From assembly GCA_021404525.1 (NCBI GenBank), contig JAAWWE010000009.1, positions 1-64,000 of the forward strand: a stretch of 64,000 nt of DNA, read 5' to 3'. This document shows, one piece after another, positions 51,419 through 60,238 of this stretch; position 1 is the stretch's first letter, and each line of letters begins with the position of its first letter. The translations under genes and the position numbers were made by a program. The notes under the pieces are model-generated. The model searched no databases, had not been told where the DNA came from, and was given only the letters and a program-made list of their open reading frames with translations. This DNA is from Rhodobiaceae bacterium (GTDB taxonomy: Bacteria > Pseudomonadota > Alphaproteobacteria > Parvibaculales > Parvibaculaceae).

Positions 51419-53389
51419 CTAGGCTGTCTTTGCGAGGTCGGGCGGCGTCGCTTCCTCAACCAGTGCGGCGATGGCGTCATCCACGGACACAACCGTCTGA
51501 TCTTTGGAACCAAGGCGGCGGATGGAGACTTTGCCCTCTTCCGCTTCCTTCATGCCCACCACCATGATGACAGGTACTTTGCCAACGGAGTGCTCACGGA
51601 CCTTGTAGTTGATCTTCTCATTCCGAGTGTCGCTTTCAACGCGAAGTCCCGCAGCTTTGAGCTTCTCAACCACTTCAAGGCCGTAGGAGTCGGCTTCCGA
51701 CGTGATCGTCGCGACGACCGCCTGAACCGGCGCCAGCCACAGAGGCAGCTTGCCCGCACAGCTCTCAATCATAATACCGATAAAGCGTTCCAGCGTGCCA
51801 AGGATCGCACGGTGAAGCATGACCGCCGTCTTGCGCGACCCGTCTTCTGCCACATAAGTGGCATTGAGCCGCTCCGGCAGAACATAGTCGAGCTGCAGCG
51901 TGCCAACCTGCCAGGACCGGCCAATTGCATCCTTCAAGTGGAACTCAAGTTTCGGTGCATAAAAAGCGCCGTCCCCTTCTGCAATCACAAAGTCATAACC
52001 CGTCGCACGCAGCGCATCTCCGAGCGCTTTTTCAGCAGCATCCCAACGCTCAATCGTGCCACCAAATTTCTCCGGACGCGTCGCAAGGCGGATCACCACA
52101 TCGTCAAAGCCCATATCCTCATAGACTGAGTAAAGCAGGTTGACGAAATGCTCTGTCTCCGACTGGATCTGTTCTTCTGTGCAGAAGATATGCGCATCAT
52201 CCTGAGTCATCTGGCGTACACGCATCAGGCCATGCAGCGCGCCATGGGCCTCATTCCGGTGACAACAGCCAAACTCCGCCATGCGCATGGGCAAATCACG
52301 GTAGGACTTGATGCCCTGATTGAAAATCTGGACATGCGCTGGACAGTTCATGGGCTTGATCGCCATGAGGTCTGCTTTGCCGGAGAAGATTTCGCCCTCG
52401 TCTTCCGTGTTTGGCACTTCGTCGGGCACCACGAACATGTTCTCGCGATATTTGCCCCAGTGGCCGGACTGTTCCCAGAACTTCGACGCCATTAGCTGTG
52501 GCGTCTTCACTTCTTCATAGCCCGCCTTACTGATCTTGCGGCGAATATAGGCTTCCAGCTGGTTGTAAATAACAAAGCCTTTTGGATGCCAGAAGACAGA
52601 GCCCTGAGCCTCTTCCTGGAAATGGTAGAGATCCATTTCGCGACCAATCTTGCGGTGATCGCGCTTCTCCGCCTCTTCGATCATATGAAGGTAGGCTTTG
52701 AGCTCTTTGTCGCTCGACCAGCAGGTGCCGTAAATCCTCTGCAGCACTTCATTATTGCTGTCACCACGCCAGTATGCGCCCGCAAGTTTCGTCAGTTTGA
52801 ACGACTTACCAAGCTTGCCTGTGGACGGCAGATGCGGCCCACGACAAAGGTCAAGCCATTCACCTTGACGATAGACACTCACATCTTCGCCTGCGGGAAT
52901 GCTCGATATGATTTCAGCTTTGTATTCTTCGCCAATCTTCTTGAAATAGGCGATCGCCTCGTCCCGGTCCCAGACTTCCCGTGTGATCGGTTCGTTGCGG
53001 TCGACGATTTCTTTCATCTTCGCTTCGATTTTTTCCAGGTCTTCCAGATGGAAGGGCTCAGACCGCGCGAAGTCGTAGAAGAAACCATGCTCGATCACAG
53101 GACCGATGGTGACCTGCGTGCCGGGGAAAAGCTCCTGCACCGCTTCTGCCATCACATGGGCTGCATCGTGGCGCAACAACTCAAGACCATCCGGCGTGTT
53201 GGCGGTCAGAATTTCAATCGCAACGTCCTTGTCGAGCACCGTCGCAAGATCTTTCACCTCGCCATCAACCTTCAGCGCTATCGCCTTTTTGGCAAGCGAG
53301 TTGGAGATGCTCTTGGCGAGCGCCAGGCCGTCAAGGGCCTGCGCTTCTTCGCGAATTGAGCCGTCTGGCATCGTCAGCTTAATCATCAC
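51419..53389 (-). CDS. thrS: Threonyl-tRNA synthetase
   Basis: 656 residues with the standard order: TGS domain ([18 protein letters not shown], about 1-62), editing domain with [17 protein letters not shown] and [10 protein letters not shown], then the class II catalytic core. Motif 2 is [18 protein letters not shown] and motif 3 [15 protein letters not shown]; the zinc ligands of the active site (Cys in [11 protein letters not shown], and two His) are present. The C-terminal anticodon-binding domain follows. The ATG at 53389 follows AAGGAAG. The enzyme attaches Thr to tRNA-Thr (gene at 7130). It lies 17 nt after yidD on the same strand. Confidence 0.97.
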   Translation of the reverse strand: MMIKLTMPDGSIREEAQALDGLALAKSISNSLAKKAIALKVDGEVKDLATVLDKDVAIEILTANTPDGLELLRHDAAHVMAEAVQELFPGTQVTIGPVIEHGFFYDFARSEPFHLEDLEKIEAKMKEIVDRNEPITREVWDRDEAIAYFKKIGEEYKAEIISSIPAGEDVSVYRQGEWLDLCRGPHLPSTGKLGKSFKLTKLAGAYWRGDSNNEVLQRIYGTCWSSDKELKAYLHMIEEAEKRDHRKIGREMDLYHFQEEAQGSVFWHPKGFVIYNQLEAYIRRKISKAGYEEVKTPQLMASKFWEQSGHWGKYRENMFVVPDEVPNTEDEGEIFSGKADLMAIKPMNCPAHVQIFNQGIKSYRDLPMRMAEFGCCHRNEAHGALHGLMRVRQMTQDDAHIFCTEEQIQSETEHFVNLLYSVYEDMGFDDVVIRLATRPEKFGGTIERWDAAEKALGDALRATGYDFVIAEGDGAFYAPKLEFHLKDAIGRSWQVGTLQLDYVLPERLNATYVAEDGSRKTAVMLHRAILGTLERFIGIMIESCAGKLPLWLAPVQAVVATITSEADSYGLEVVEKLKAAGLRVESDTRNEKINYKVREHSVGKVPVIMVVGMKEAEEGKVSIRRLGSKDQTVVSVDDAIAALVEEATPPDLAKTA

Positions 53390-53406
53390 TTCTTCCTTTC
53401 AACTGC

Positions 53407-53739
53407 CTATTCATTCGCAGGCGGCAGTTCCTTCTTTTCTTCACGGTCATTCAGAAGCTGCCAGGACCAATGTCCATAGCGCCAGGGCGCATAAAACGGT
53501 TGATCAGCAAGCTCCGCCGGAACCGGATCAAACCCGTGAGATCCCCAAGGATGGCACCGCGCAATGCGCGAAAGCGCCAGCCAGCCACCACGCCAGCCAC
53601 CATGCTGGCGGACCGCATCCAGGGCATATTCCGAACAGCTCGGCATATGCCGGCATCGGGGCCCTAGAAGCGGAGACAGAACCAGCCGGTAAAACTGGAC
53701 AAGCCCTAACATCACAATGGCAAGCGGACTACGCCGCAT
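53407..53739 (-). CDS. yidD: Membrane protein insertion efficiency factor YidD
   Basis: 110 residues; family proteins are 70-110 residues. The signature begins with a hydrophobic and amphipathic helix (VMLGLVQFYRLVLSPLLGP), followed by RCRHMPSCSEYALDAVRQHG, and the conserved GWLALSRIARCHPWGSHGFDPVP. The four or so cysteines and HPWG are diagnostic. YidD assists YidC-dependent insertion of membrane proteins, peripheral at the inner membrane. Usually yidD lies near rnpA/yidC, but here it is upstream of thrS, in which it may be co-transcribed. Confidence 0.95.
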   Translation of the reverse strand: MRRSPLAIVMLGLVQFYRLVLSPLLGPRCRHMPSCSEYALDAVRQHGGWRGGWLALSRIARCHPWGSHGFDPVPAELADQPFYAPWRYGHWSWQLLNDREEKKELPPANE

Positions 53740-53920
53740 GGGTTTCTCTCACTTTTCGATCAGGATCGATTCGCAAAGACCATAGGCTTTAAGTATCGCC
53801 TATGGGGGTTCTGCTCAACAGACCGACAGAGTCGGCACTGGCAGCTTGAATTTTGGGTGATTTTGGACCCGGTGCGTCAATCGCTCAGGGCCGCAGGCTC
53901 GTCAAGAGCCAGGCTCGGTG
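53740..53920. other. Non-coding stretch with several hairpins upstream of yidD
   Basis: This segment, together with the small ORF next to it, separates yidD from the NifU-like gene. Hairpins seen: CCATAGGC (53780-53787) with GCCTATGG (53798-53805), and GGCTC-GTCAA-GAGCC (53896-53910). Neither has a clear T-run on the minus strand. It may be the 3' structure of the small transcript from 54065 or an attenuator for yidD/thrS. Confidence 0.35.
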
Positions 53921-53932
53921 TCAGACCGAGCC
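53912..53932. other. Hairpin GGCTCGGT-GTCAG-ACCGAGCC over the end of the small ORF
   Basis: A perfect 8-bp stem with a 5-nt loop. The stop codon of the 39-residue ORF lies in the loop. It may be a terminator-like or stabilising element, but no T-run follows. Confidence 0.4.
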
Positions 53933-54040
53933 GGTGCTAGTGAGGGTGGTGCCGGTTGCGACCCCCAGTTTAAACACGCGCACGATAGACGCGGCGCTCA
54001 GGCCACCTGTCCAGTGCAGATTTTGCGTGTTTGTCAACAT
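53921..54040 (-). CDS. Candidate 39-residue small protein
   Basis: The ATG at 54040 has GAGGACGTT directly upstream, with the ribosome-binding core six to eight nt away. The sequence begins MLTNTQNLHWTGGLSAASIV, continues RVFKLGVATGTTLTS and ends TGSV at 53921. It is mildly hydrophobic in the middle and has no signal peptide. A plausible promoter (-35 TTTACC, -10 TATAGA, 18-nt spacer) ends about 25 nt before the ATG, and hairpins follow. I do not recognise any family. Because the frame is short, chance cannot be excluded, but the combination of promoter, ribosome-binding site and hairpin is better than for other intergenic ORFs here. Confidence 0.4.
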   Translation of the reverse strand: MLTNTQNLHWTGGLSAASIVRVFKLGVATGTTLTSTGSV

Positions 54041-54064
54041 AACGTCCTCATTTTCGAGGCCTAC

Positions 54065-54094
54065 TCTATAGCAGCATGGTAAGCGAGAGGTAAA
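54065..54094 (-). promoter_or_regulatory. Candidate sigma-70 promoter for the 39-residue ORF
   Basis: On the minus strand TTTACC (54094-54089) and TATAGA (54070-54065) are separated by 18 nt. The predicted start would give a leader of about 20 nt. It overlaps the space just after the NifU-like stop. Found by eye only. Confidence 0.3.
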
Positions 54095-54100
54095 TAGGCG

Positions 54101-54547
54101 CTAATCAGTCGCCGCCTCCGCTGCTGCCATCGCCTCATCCACCGCGTCGCAGGTAGCATTGAAGGTAAGCAAGGTGGAGGTGTGTCGGGCCTTATAGTCC
54201 CGCACTGGCGTCAGCACTTCAGCATCGACCCACTTGCCGGTGGGCGGCTCTCCCCCCTCTTTCAGCATCACCGTCATTTGATCGCGAAGCTGATGCAGCT
54301 CTTTCGCCGTAGAGCCAATCACATGAGCGGCCATAATGGAGGAAGACGCCTGACCAAGGGCGCAAGCCTTCACGTCATGGGCGAAGTCAGTGACCACATC
54401 GCCCTCCATCTTCACTTCAACAGAAACTTTAGAGCCACAGAGTTTGGAGACAGCGGTCGCCGAGCCATCCGGTGCATCCAAATGCCCGATCCGCGGAATG
54501 TCCGCAGCGAGTTTCAAGATGCGCTTGTTATAGATGTCATCCAACAT
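54101..54547 (-). CDS. NifU/IscU-like iron-sulfur cluster assembly scaffold
   Basis: 148 residues from the ATG at 54547; the frame begins at 54583. The IscU-like domain has the conserved cysteines in SKLCGSKV, VKACALGQASSSIMA and FNATCDAV. The protein resembles the stand-alone scaffold-like proteins of alphaproteobacteria, which are shorter than full NifU. It would assemble or carry Fe-S clusters in the cytosol. Full isc or suf genes are not in this window. It lies 17 nt after cysS on the same strand, a pairing linking cysteine use and cluster biogenesis by context only. Confidence 0.83.
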   Translation of the reverse strand: MLDDIYNKRILKLAADIPRIGHLDAPDGSATAVSKLCGSKVSVEVKMEGDVVTDFAHDVKACALGQASSSIMAAHVIGSTAKELHQLRDQMTVMLKEGGEPPTGKWVDAEVLTPVRDYKARHTSTLLTFNATCDAVDEAMAAAEAATD

Positions 54548-54564
54548 CGGTCGCTCCAGACGGG

Positions 54565-55977
54565 TTACCCCGCCAGTTTCCACTTTGTGCCTTCCGGCCC
54601 GTCTTCGATCAGAACACCGGCATCCGCCAAAGCGTCCCTGATCCGGTCAGCCTCTGCAAAGTCCTTCGCCGCCCGAGCCGCGTTCCTGGCTTCTATCTGG
54701 GCTTCAATCGCCTCCGCATCAAGGTCCGAGGAACCACTCGCCCCTTCAAACCATTGATTGGCATCCTGCTGCAGGAGACCGATCAGAAGCCCGGATTGTA
54801 GCAAAGCCGCTTTGACTTGCGCCTGATCCTTCGGCTCCGTTGCCTGGTTGGCAAGTTTTGCCAGCTGGAACAGTTCCGCCAGTGCCTTTGGCGTATTGAG
54901 ATCATCCAAAAGAGCATCGAGGAAGGCTTCCGGCACATGGGAACCCTCAGCGGCTTCCACACCGTCTAGCTGACGCAACGCCCCATAAAGACGGTCCAAC
55001 TGCGCCTTGGCCTGAGGCAGCACATCATCATTCCAGTCGAGAGGCTGGCGATAATGCCCATTGAGCAGGGCCAGACGAATGGCCTCGCCAGGCGCCTGTT
55101 CAACCAGATCATGCACCAGCAACACATTGCCGAGCGACTTCGACATCTTTTCCGAGTTCATGTTGAGGAACCCGTTATGCAGCCAATAATTGGCAAACGG
55201 CGCGCCCTCATGGCTGCACCGGCTCTGCGCCAGCTCGTTCTCATGATGCGGGAATTGCAGATCGATCCCGCCACCATGAATGTCGATGGTCTCGCCGAGA
55301 TGTTTCTCAATCATGGCGGAGCACTCGATATGCCAGCCCGGCCGTCCCCGACCCCAGGGGCTGTCCCACCCCGGTTGCTCGTCTGAGCTCGGCTTCCACA
55401 GAACAAAATCCGCCGGATCTTTCTTGTAAGGCGCGACTTCGACGCGCGCACCCGCCACCATTTCATCCATGGGTCGGCGCGAAAGCTGCCCATAATCGGG
55501 GAAGCTTGGCACGTTGAAGAGCACATGACCTTCAGCCTCATAGGCATGCCCTGCTTCAATAAGACGTTCCATCATGGCAATCATCTCAGGAATCGTCTCG
55601 GTGGCCTTGGGCTCAATATCAGGCAGACTGACGCCGAGAGCGCCCATGTCAGCGCGGTAAATATCGGCATAGCGCTCGGTGATTACGGATATCTCGACGC
55701 CCTCTTGGGCGGCCATCTCAATGATCTTGTCTTCAATATCCGTAATGTTCCGGGCATAGACGACGGTGGGATAGAGGTGCCGTAGGACGCGCGCCAACAT
55801 GTCAAAAATCACCGCGGGACGCGCATTACCGATATGGGCGTGGTTATAAACCGTTGGTCCGCAGACATACATCGTCACCCGATCCGGATTGATCGGCGTA
55901 AACACGTCTTTGTGACGGGTGAGTGTATTGTAGAGCGTAAGCGTCTTTTTGGCGTTCTGGGAGGATGTCTCGGTCAT
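54565..55977 (-). CDS. cysS: Cysteinyl-tRNA synthetase
   Basis: 470 residues. Class I signatures: HIGH-type motif in [15 protein letters not shown], and EKMSKSLGN for KMSKS. Zinc ligands expected in the family are seen in [18 protein letters not shown] and the HHENELAQS region. The DALR-type anticodon domain is C-terminal. The ATG at 55977 lacks a strong ribosome-binding site. The enzyme charges tRNA-Cys with cysteine. It forms an operon with the NifU-like gene. Confidence 0.97.
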   Translation of the reverse strand: MTETSSQNAKKTLTLYNTLTRHKDVFTPINPDRVTMYVCGPTVYNHAHIGNARPAVIFDMLARVLRHLYPTVVYARNITDIEDKIIEMAAQEGVEISVITERYADIYRADMGALGVSLPDIEPKATETIPEMIAMMERLIEAGHAYEAEGHVLFNVPSFPDYGQLSRRPMDEMVAGARVEVAPYKKDPADFVLWKPSSDEQPGWDSPWGRGRPGWHIECSAMIEKHLGETIDIHGGGIDLQFPHHENELAQSRCSHEGAPFANYWLHNGFLNMNSEKMSKSLGNVLLVHDLVEQAPGEAIRLALLNGHYRQPLDWNDDVLPQAKAQLDRLYGALRQLDGVEAAEGSHVPEAFLDALLDDLNTPKALAELFQLAKLANQATEPKDQAQVKAALLQSGLLIGLLQQDANQWFEGASGSSDLDAEAIEAQIEARNAARAAKDFAEADRIRDALADAGVLIEDGPEGTKWKLAG

Positions 55978-56388
55978 CTGGGTGTCTCATCGCGTATCAG
56001 GTCAGGCAAGGCCCTGGCTTGCAGGGCCCGCAACCGCGCGACATCCCCTAAGCCGGTGATTCTGTGGTGTTTTTTCTACAACATCGACAGGTCATAATCA
56101 GTCTCCTGAGGCCAACCTAACCACCTCAAAGGTTAATTTCCAGTTCTATTCAACCACTGAGCTTTGCGTGAGGTATAGGTTGGACCCACTTGATAGGCTT
56201 TTTTGCAACGCTATATGCATGCTTTAGAAGGTGTCGCATCAGCAATGGCATGGCATAAGACCCGTGCTTGATGGGCAAATGGACAGGATCCGAAGGTTCA
56301 GGCCTTCGCCCCGTTCGTGACTTGACCCGACCGTTCATCAGCGTGCGCAAGTACGTGCGGTTGGGAAACCCCAAAAGAGATTGGTCAA
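55978..56388. other. Divergent intergenic region between cysS and folE
   Basis: About 410 nt without a gene I can support. A 74-codon frame on the minus strand (56150-56374) has no ribosome-binding site and no protein-like features. It should carry the promoters of cysS and folE. No riboswitch pattern was recognised. Confidence 0.5.
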
Positions 56389-57018
56389 ATGGATATGAAT
56401 TCTGTAGTCGACGACGTGCTTGAGAATATCGAAAAAAGCGACAACCCAGACCGCCCTAGCCGCAAAGAGGCGGAAGCAGCGGTGCGCACCCTCATTTCAT
56501 GGGCGGGCGACGATCCAGCCCGTGAAGGCTTGATTGAAACCCCGAAGCGGGTCGTCAAAGCCTATGAAGAGTTTTTCGCTGGTTATGACGAAGACCCTGA
56601 TCTGGTACTCGGCAAGACTTTCGAAGAAGTCGAAGGTTATGACGATATGGTCATGCTCCGCGACATCGATCTGGAAAGCCACTGCGAGCACCATATGGTC
56701 GCAATCCTTGGCAAGGCGCATATCGCCTATGTTCCAACATCCAAGGTTGTTGGTATTTCGAAGCTCGCCCGCGTGATCGAAATCTACGCAAAGCGGCTCC
56801 AGACCCAGGAAACAATGACTGCGCAGGTTGCAGACTCAATCAACCGGGTGTTGGCACCAAAAGGCGTTGCTATTCTGATCGAAGCAAAGCATCAATGCAT
56901 GACAACCCGCGGCATCAAGAAGCCTGATGTTGCAACGATTACGACGCAGTTTACCGGTGTCTTCAAAGAAGACCCGAACATGGAACGGCGCTTCCTGTCG
57001 ATGATCCGGGGCTACTAA
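56389..57018 (+). CDS. folE: GTP cyclohydrolase I
   Basis: 209 residues. Key motifs of type [41 protein letters not shown] (the Cys and His that bind zinc), [22 protein letters not shown], and [12 protein letters not shown] with the second zinc Cys. The N-terminal 35 residues are variable and helical. The enzyme converts GTP to 7,8-dihydroneopterin triphosphate, the first step of folate synthesis. The upstream region of about 410 nt was not seen to hold a riboswitch. hisI follows on the same strand after 105 nt. Confidence 0.96.
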   Translation: MDMNSVVDDVLENIEKSDNPDRPSRKEAEAAVRTLISWAGDDPAREGLIETPKRVVKAYEEFFAGYDEDPDLVLGKTFEEVEGYDDMVMLRDIDLESHCEHHMVAILGKAHIAYVPTSKVVGISKLARVIEIYAKRLQTQETMTAQVADSINRVLAPKGVAILIEAKHQCMTTRGIKKPDVATITTQFTGVFKEDPNMERRFLSMIRGY

Positions 57019-57123
57019 GCATTTCCAGTAAAAGTTGCAGACTTTTACGTCCCGAAATGTGGCAACAAATGTAGCCCAAATCTCCACCGGGACACCGCTC
57101 CATCCACAATAGGAGCCGTCCCG

Positions 57124-57552
57124 GTGAGTGATCTCCCAACTTTTTCCAAAACCTCGTCCAAAGACGAGCTTGAGAACGGCACGCTGTTTGCGCCCAAATT
57201 CGACGCAAACGGACTTATCCCGGCTGTAACAACCGACGCCAAATCGGGTGAACTGCTCATGCATGCCTGGATGAATGAAGAGGCCCTGGCCAGAACGATT
57301 GAAAGCGGTGAAGCCTGGTATTGGAGCCGCAGCCGCAAAGAGCTTTGGCACAAGGGCGCCACCAGCGGACAAATCCAAACAGTTGTTGAGATCCGGACAG
57401 ACTGCGATCAGGACACCGTCTGGCTCAAAGTCGAGCCCCAAGGCGATGGTGGCTGCTGCCATGTCGGTTACCGGTCCTGCTTCTACCGCGTGAGCCCTAT
57501 TGGTCAATCGGGCGAACCAGCTACACTAATCAGAGATCAGGAAAAGCTCTAA
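57124..57552 (+). CDS. hisI: Phosphoribosyl-AMP cyclohydrolase
   Basis: 142 residues starting at the GTG at 57124. The family is clear from [35 protein letters not shown], the Mg-binding [10 protein letters not shown] and the zinc-binding cysteines in [13 protein letters not shown]. It opens the purine ring of phosphoribosyl-AMP in the third step of histidine synthesis. No HisE (phosphoribosyl-ATP pyrophosphatase) domain is fused, and no other his genes are in the window. Confidence 0.96.
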   Translation: MSDLPTFSKTSSKDELENGTLFAPKFDANGLIPAVTTDAKSGELLMHAWMNEEALARTIESGEAWYWSRSRKELWHKGATSGQIQTVVEIRTDCDQDTVWLKVEPQGDGGCCHVGYRSCFYRVSPIGQSGEPATLIRDQEKL

Positions 57553-57570
57553 GGATCGGAGCAGGCTCCC

Positions 57571-58098
57571 ATGGAGATTGAAACCGACCGCCTCATAATC
57601 CGCCCCTGGACAGACGACGACCTCCCCGCCTTTGCAGCCATCAATGCGGACGCAGACGTGCGCCGCTATTACTATCCCGCCATCCTCAACCGGGCCGAAT
57701 CCGATAAAGTGGTCGAGGATTGCATCAAGCACCTGGGCAAGTATGGCTTCGCCTTCCTCGCAACCACCCGAAAAGCAGATGGCACATTGATCGGCGGGAC
57801 CGGCCTCTCCTGGACGAACGATGTCCCCGGTGATCCTGCGATCGAGATTGGTTGGATTCTGGGTCGGCCTTATTGGCGGAAGGGATATGCTCGCGAGACT
57901 GGTGAGGCCTGGTTTGCCCATGCACGCAGTCTCAGGGTCACTGAGGTCATTGGCTACACCTCAGCAATCAACACCCCGTCCCGCGCTCAGATGGAGGCGC
58001 TTGGCATGATCCGCGATCCGGCAGCAGATTTCGCTGATCCGACGGTACCCGCTGACAACACGCTGAGCCCCCACGTGCTCTACCGTATGCTGCTCTAG
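57571..58098 (+). CDS. GNAT-family N-acetyltransferase (RimJ/RimL-type)
   Basis: 175 residues. The GNAT fold is seen in the N-terminal TDRLIIRPWTDDDLPAFAAI and the acetyl-CoA-binding segment EIGWILGRPYWRKGYARETG (about residues 91-110), followed by VIGYTSAINTPSRAQMEALG. It belongs to the group that includes ribosomal-protein acetyltransferases and other amine acetyltransferases. The substrate is unknown. It is 18 nt after hisI and 22 nt before cutA, so the three may form an operon. Confidence 0.85.
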   Translation: MEIETDRLIIRPWTDDDLPAFAAINADADVRRYYYPAILNRAESDKVVEDCIKHLGKYGFAFLATTRKADGTLIGGTGLSWTNDVPGDPAIEIGWILGRPYWRKGYARETGEAWFAHARSLRVTEVIGYTSAINTPSRAQMEALGMIRDPAADFADPTVPADNTLSPHVLYRMLL

Positions 58099-58120
58099 CC
58101 CTTAAAACCGGACTGATCCC

Positions 58121-58438
58121 ATGCCGCAAATTATTGAAGTAACCGTCACCTACGACAAGGAAGAAACGGCCCTCGCCACCGCTCGAAAATTGGTGGAGCA
58201 TCGCCTTGCTGCATGCGCCCATGTGGAGGGTCCCTTCATCAGCGTCTACTGGTGGGAGGGCAAGGTACAGCAGGAGCCGGAATGGCGACTTGTTTCCAAA
58301 ACCCTTCTCCCCCTTAAGGAAGCTTTGATCGAAGCGATTGAACGGGACCACCCCTATGAACTTTCGGGGATTCTCACAACTCAAGCAGATGTCAGCGAGG
58401 CCTTCGCAAGCTGGGTACAGCAGGAAGTCAAAGCTTAA
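58121..58438 (+). CDS. cutA: Divalent-cation tolerance protein CutA
   Basis: 105 residues, the family's usual length. Motifs: EVTVTYDKEETALATARKLVEHRLAACAHV (key elements TYDKEE and LVEHRLAACA), SVYWWEGKVQQ, EWRLVSKT and HPYELSGILTT; the last normally reads HPYE-P-E-I, so there is a small deviation. CutA is a small trimer linked to copper or divalent-cation tolerance and found almost everywhere; its exact action is uncertain. It follows the GNAT gene. Confidence 0.92.
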   Translation: MPQIIEVTVTYDKEETALATARKLVEHRLAACAHVEGPFISVYWWEGKVQQEPEWRLVSKTLLPLKEALIEAIERDHPYELSGILTTQADVSEAFASWVQQEVKA

Positions 58439-58541
58439 CAATCTCCCAACAGCCCCTTCAGTATTAGGTCAGCAGCCCCCACCTAGTCTTTGCAATTTAG
58501 AAATCCATGGCCGTCATACTATCGGCACAATGGGGGCCAGA

Positions 58542-59519
58542 ATGGCTAAGATGAAGATAGGTATCGCGTTTGGTTCGGGCGTCGCCCGTGGATGGGCCCA
58601 TATCGGGGTCATCAAAGGCCTGATGAAGGCTGGTTACAATCCTGACATCATTTCTGGCACCTCCATCGGTGCTCTTGTCGGCGGCAGCTTCGCGGCCGGC
58701 AAGCTCAGCGAGCTTGAAGACTTTGCCCTCTCCTTCCACGGTCGCAAACTCATCAACTTTATGGATTTGAGGCTTGGCGGTGCGGGTCTCATCGGCGGCA
58801 AACGTTTCACCAAGCTGATGGACGAGCATCTCGGCGACACAAAAATCGAAGACCTGGACCACACCTTCGTCGCGGTCGCAACCGAGCTCGCGACGGGCCA
58901 TGAAGCGTGGCTCCGGAAAGGTTCAATGGTTGAGGCCATCAGCGCGTCTTATGCACTTCCGGGTCTCTTTGAGCCAGTACGCCACGAAGGGCGCTGGTTG
59001 ATTGATGGCGCACTGGTCAACCCCATTCCGGTCTCGGTGTGCCGGGCACTCGGCGCACGGCTTGTCATCGCGGTGAACCTCAACACAGATGCCGTGGGGA
59101 AAAGCAATCATCACGACGGCCACATGATTGAGACACTTTATTCCGAAGAACATGATTCAGGATGGCGCAAACGTCTCGTCGATACGGGCCGAACCGAACG
59201 GGCCATCGCACGCCAGTTTTTTGGGAAGAAAAAGGAATCGCCCGGCATCGTCAATGTGATGATGGGGTCTCTCAACATTATGCAGGACCGCCTGTCGCGC
59301 TCCCGCTTGGCGACCGACCCGGCCGACGTCCTGATTGCCCCGCATGTGGGGCATATCAGCCTGATTGATTTTGACAAAGCGCCTGACCTGATCGCACAGG
59401 GCGAAGCGGCCGCAGCCCACGCCCTCCCCTTTATCGAGGACGCTCTTACTCGGCTAAATGGTCACGACGACCCCGCCGATGAATTGGAATCAGACGAAAC
59501 TCAGCCGCTGGCGATATAG
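58542..59519 (+). CDS. Patatin-like phospholipase (RssA-type)
   Basis: 325 residues from the ATG at 58542 with GGGGGCC upstream; the open frame begins within cutA at 58338. The oxyanion-hole motif is GSGVARGWAHIG, the catalytic Ser is in SGTSIGALVG (GXSXG), and the Asp of the dyad lies in LIDGALVNPIP (DG-A/G). No signal peptide is visible, so it is a cytosolic or peripherally bound hydrolase acting on lipids or lysophospholipids. The C-terminal 60 residues are variable and acidic. It overlaps the convergent CBS-domain gene by 19 nt. Confidence 0.9.
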   Translation: MAKMKIGIAFGSGVARGWAHIGVIKGLMKAGYNPDIISGTSIGALVGGSFAAGKLSELEDFALSFHGRKLINFMDLRLGGAGLIGGKRFTKLMDEHLGDTKIEDLDHTFVAVATELATGHEAWLRKGSMVEAISASYALPGLFEPVRHEGRWLIDGALVNPIPVSVCRALGARLVIAVNLNTDAVGKSNHHDGHMIETLYSEEHDSGWRKRLVDTGRTERAIARQFFGKKKESPGIVNVMMGSLNIMQDRLSRSRLATDPADVLIAPHVGHISLIDFDKAPDLIAQGEAAAAHALPFIEDALTRLNGHDDPADELESDETQPLAI

Positions 59520-59929
59520 AGCCGGAGCTGCTCTGCTTCCATTTCCGTTTCCGCGATACGGTGTTTCACCACGTCACCGATTGAGACGATGCCAATGAGC
59601 TCGTCTTCTTCAATCACTGGAATATGGCGGAACCGTCCACCAGTCATGGCATCCATCAACTGATCAAGCGTATCGCTGCGCGTGCACGTGATCACATTCG
59701 CGGTCATTACCTGCGCGACAGGCATGTCCATTGCTTCAGCACCGGCAACATTGATCGACTTGATGATATCGCGTTCAGACAGGATGCCGCGCACCCGTCC
59801 ATCATCAACGACAACCACAGCCCCGATCTTCTTGTCGCACAGAAGCGTCACCGCGTTTGCGAGTGTGTCAGACGACGATATGGTCGTGACATCAGAACCT
59901 TTGGTTTTCAGAATTACTTCAACATTCAT
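59501..59929 (-). CDS. CBS-domain pair protein
   Basis: 142 residues from the ATG at 59929 with GGGAGAAGACGC upstream; the frame opens at 59986. Two CBS repeats fill most of the protein: VTTISSSDTLANAVTLLCDKKIGAVVVVDD (first, key elements DTLANAV and KIGAVVVVDD) and VITCTRSDTLDQLMDAM with FRHIPVIEEDELIGIVSIGD (second). Stand-alone CBS pairs bind adenosyl nucleotides (AMP, ATP, NAD) and act as sensors or regulators. No catalytic domain is attached. The partner is unknown. Confidence 0.88.
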   Translation of the reverse strand: MNVEVILKTKGSDVTTISSSDTLANAVTLLCDKKIGAVVVVDDGRVRGILSERDIIKSINVAGAEAMDMPVAQVMTANVITCTRSDTLDQLMDAMTGGRFRHIPVIEEDELIGIVSIGDVVKHRIAETEMEAEQLRLYIASG

Positions 59930-60238
59930 GCGTCTTCTCCCAGGTCGTGGGTCAGAAAACGACAAGGCCTCCAACAAATCGGTCAACGTTCCTGCCCTTC
60001 ATGGGAAAACGATGCCCGGCTTGAAGACAGACAAGCGAGGTAAAAAGAAACTTATCCACGCCTTGCCGCCGTTGAGTAAAATCATGATCGACCGAACCCA
60101 AACACGCAAGGGCAGGAAGATGATTTAGGTAAACAGGACAGCCATTCTGCCTCATTTCCGCCCCAGTCGACGCCAAACTGAGACATACGAAGAAAACCTG
60201 ACGCATCCGTCACGATTATCCGTTCCCGGAGAAACAAC
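59930..60238. other. Divergent intergenic region between the CBS protein and DUF2157 genes
   Basis: 309 nt. A lysine-rich 38-codon frame (60012-60128, plus) begins MPGLKTDKRGKKK and has only a weak GGGAA upstream, so it is not called as a gene. No tRNA or clear terminator was seen. The promoters of both flanking genes are expected here. Confidence 0.45.

Noticed and set aside
53853..54071. 72-codon plus-strand frame opposite the small ORF at 53921
   Set aside because: No ribosome-binding site. Composition looks like antisense of the minus-strand element.
56150..56374. 74-codon minus-strand frame in the cysS/folE intergenic region
   Set aside because: No ribosome-binding site and no recognisable features. 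The region is expected to hold promoters.
60012..60128. Lysine-rich 38-codon frame before DUF2157
   Set aside because: Only a weak GGGAA upstream. Composition alone does not support a gene. Left as an open question in the intergenic entry.
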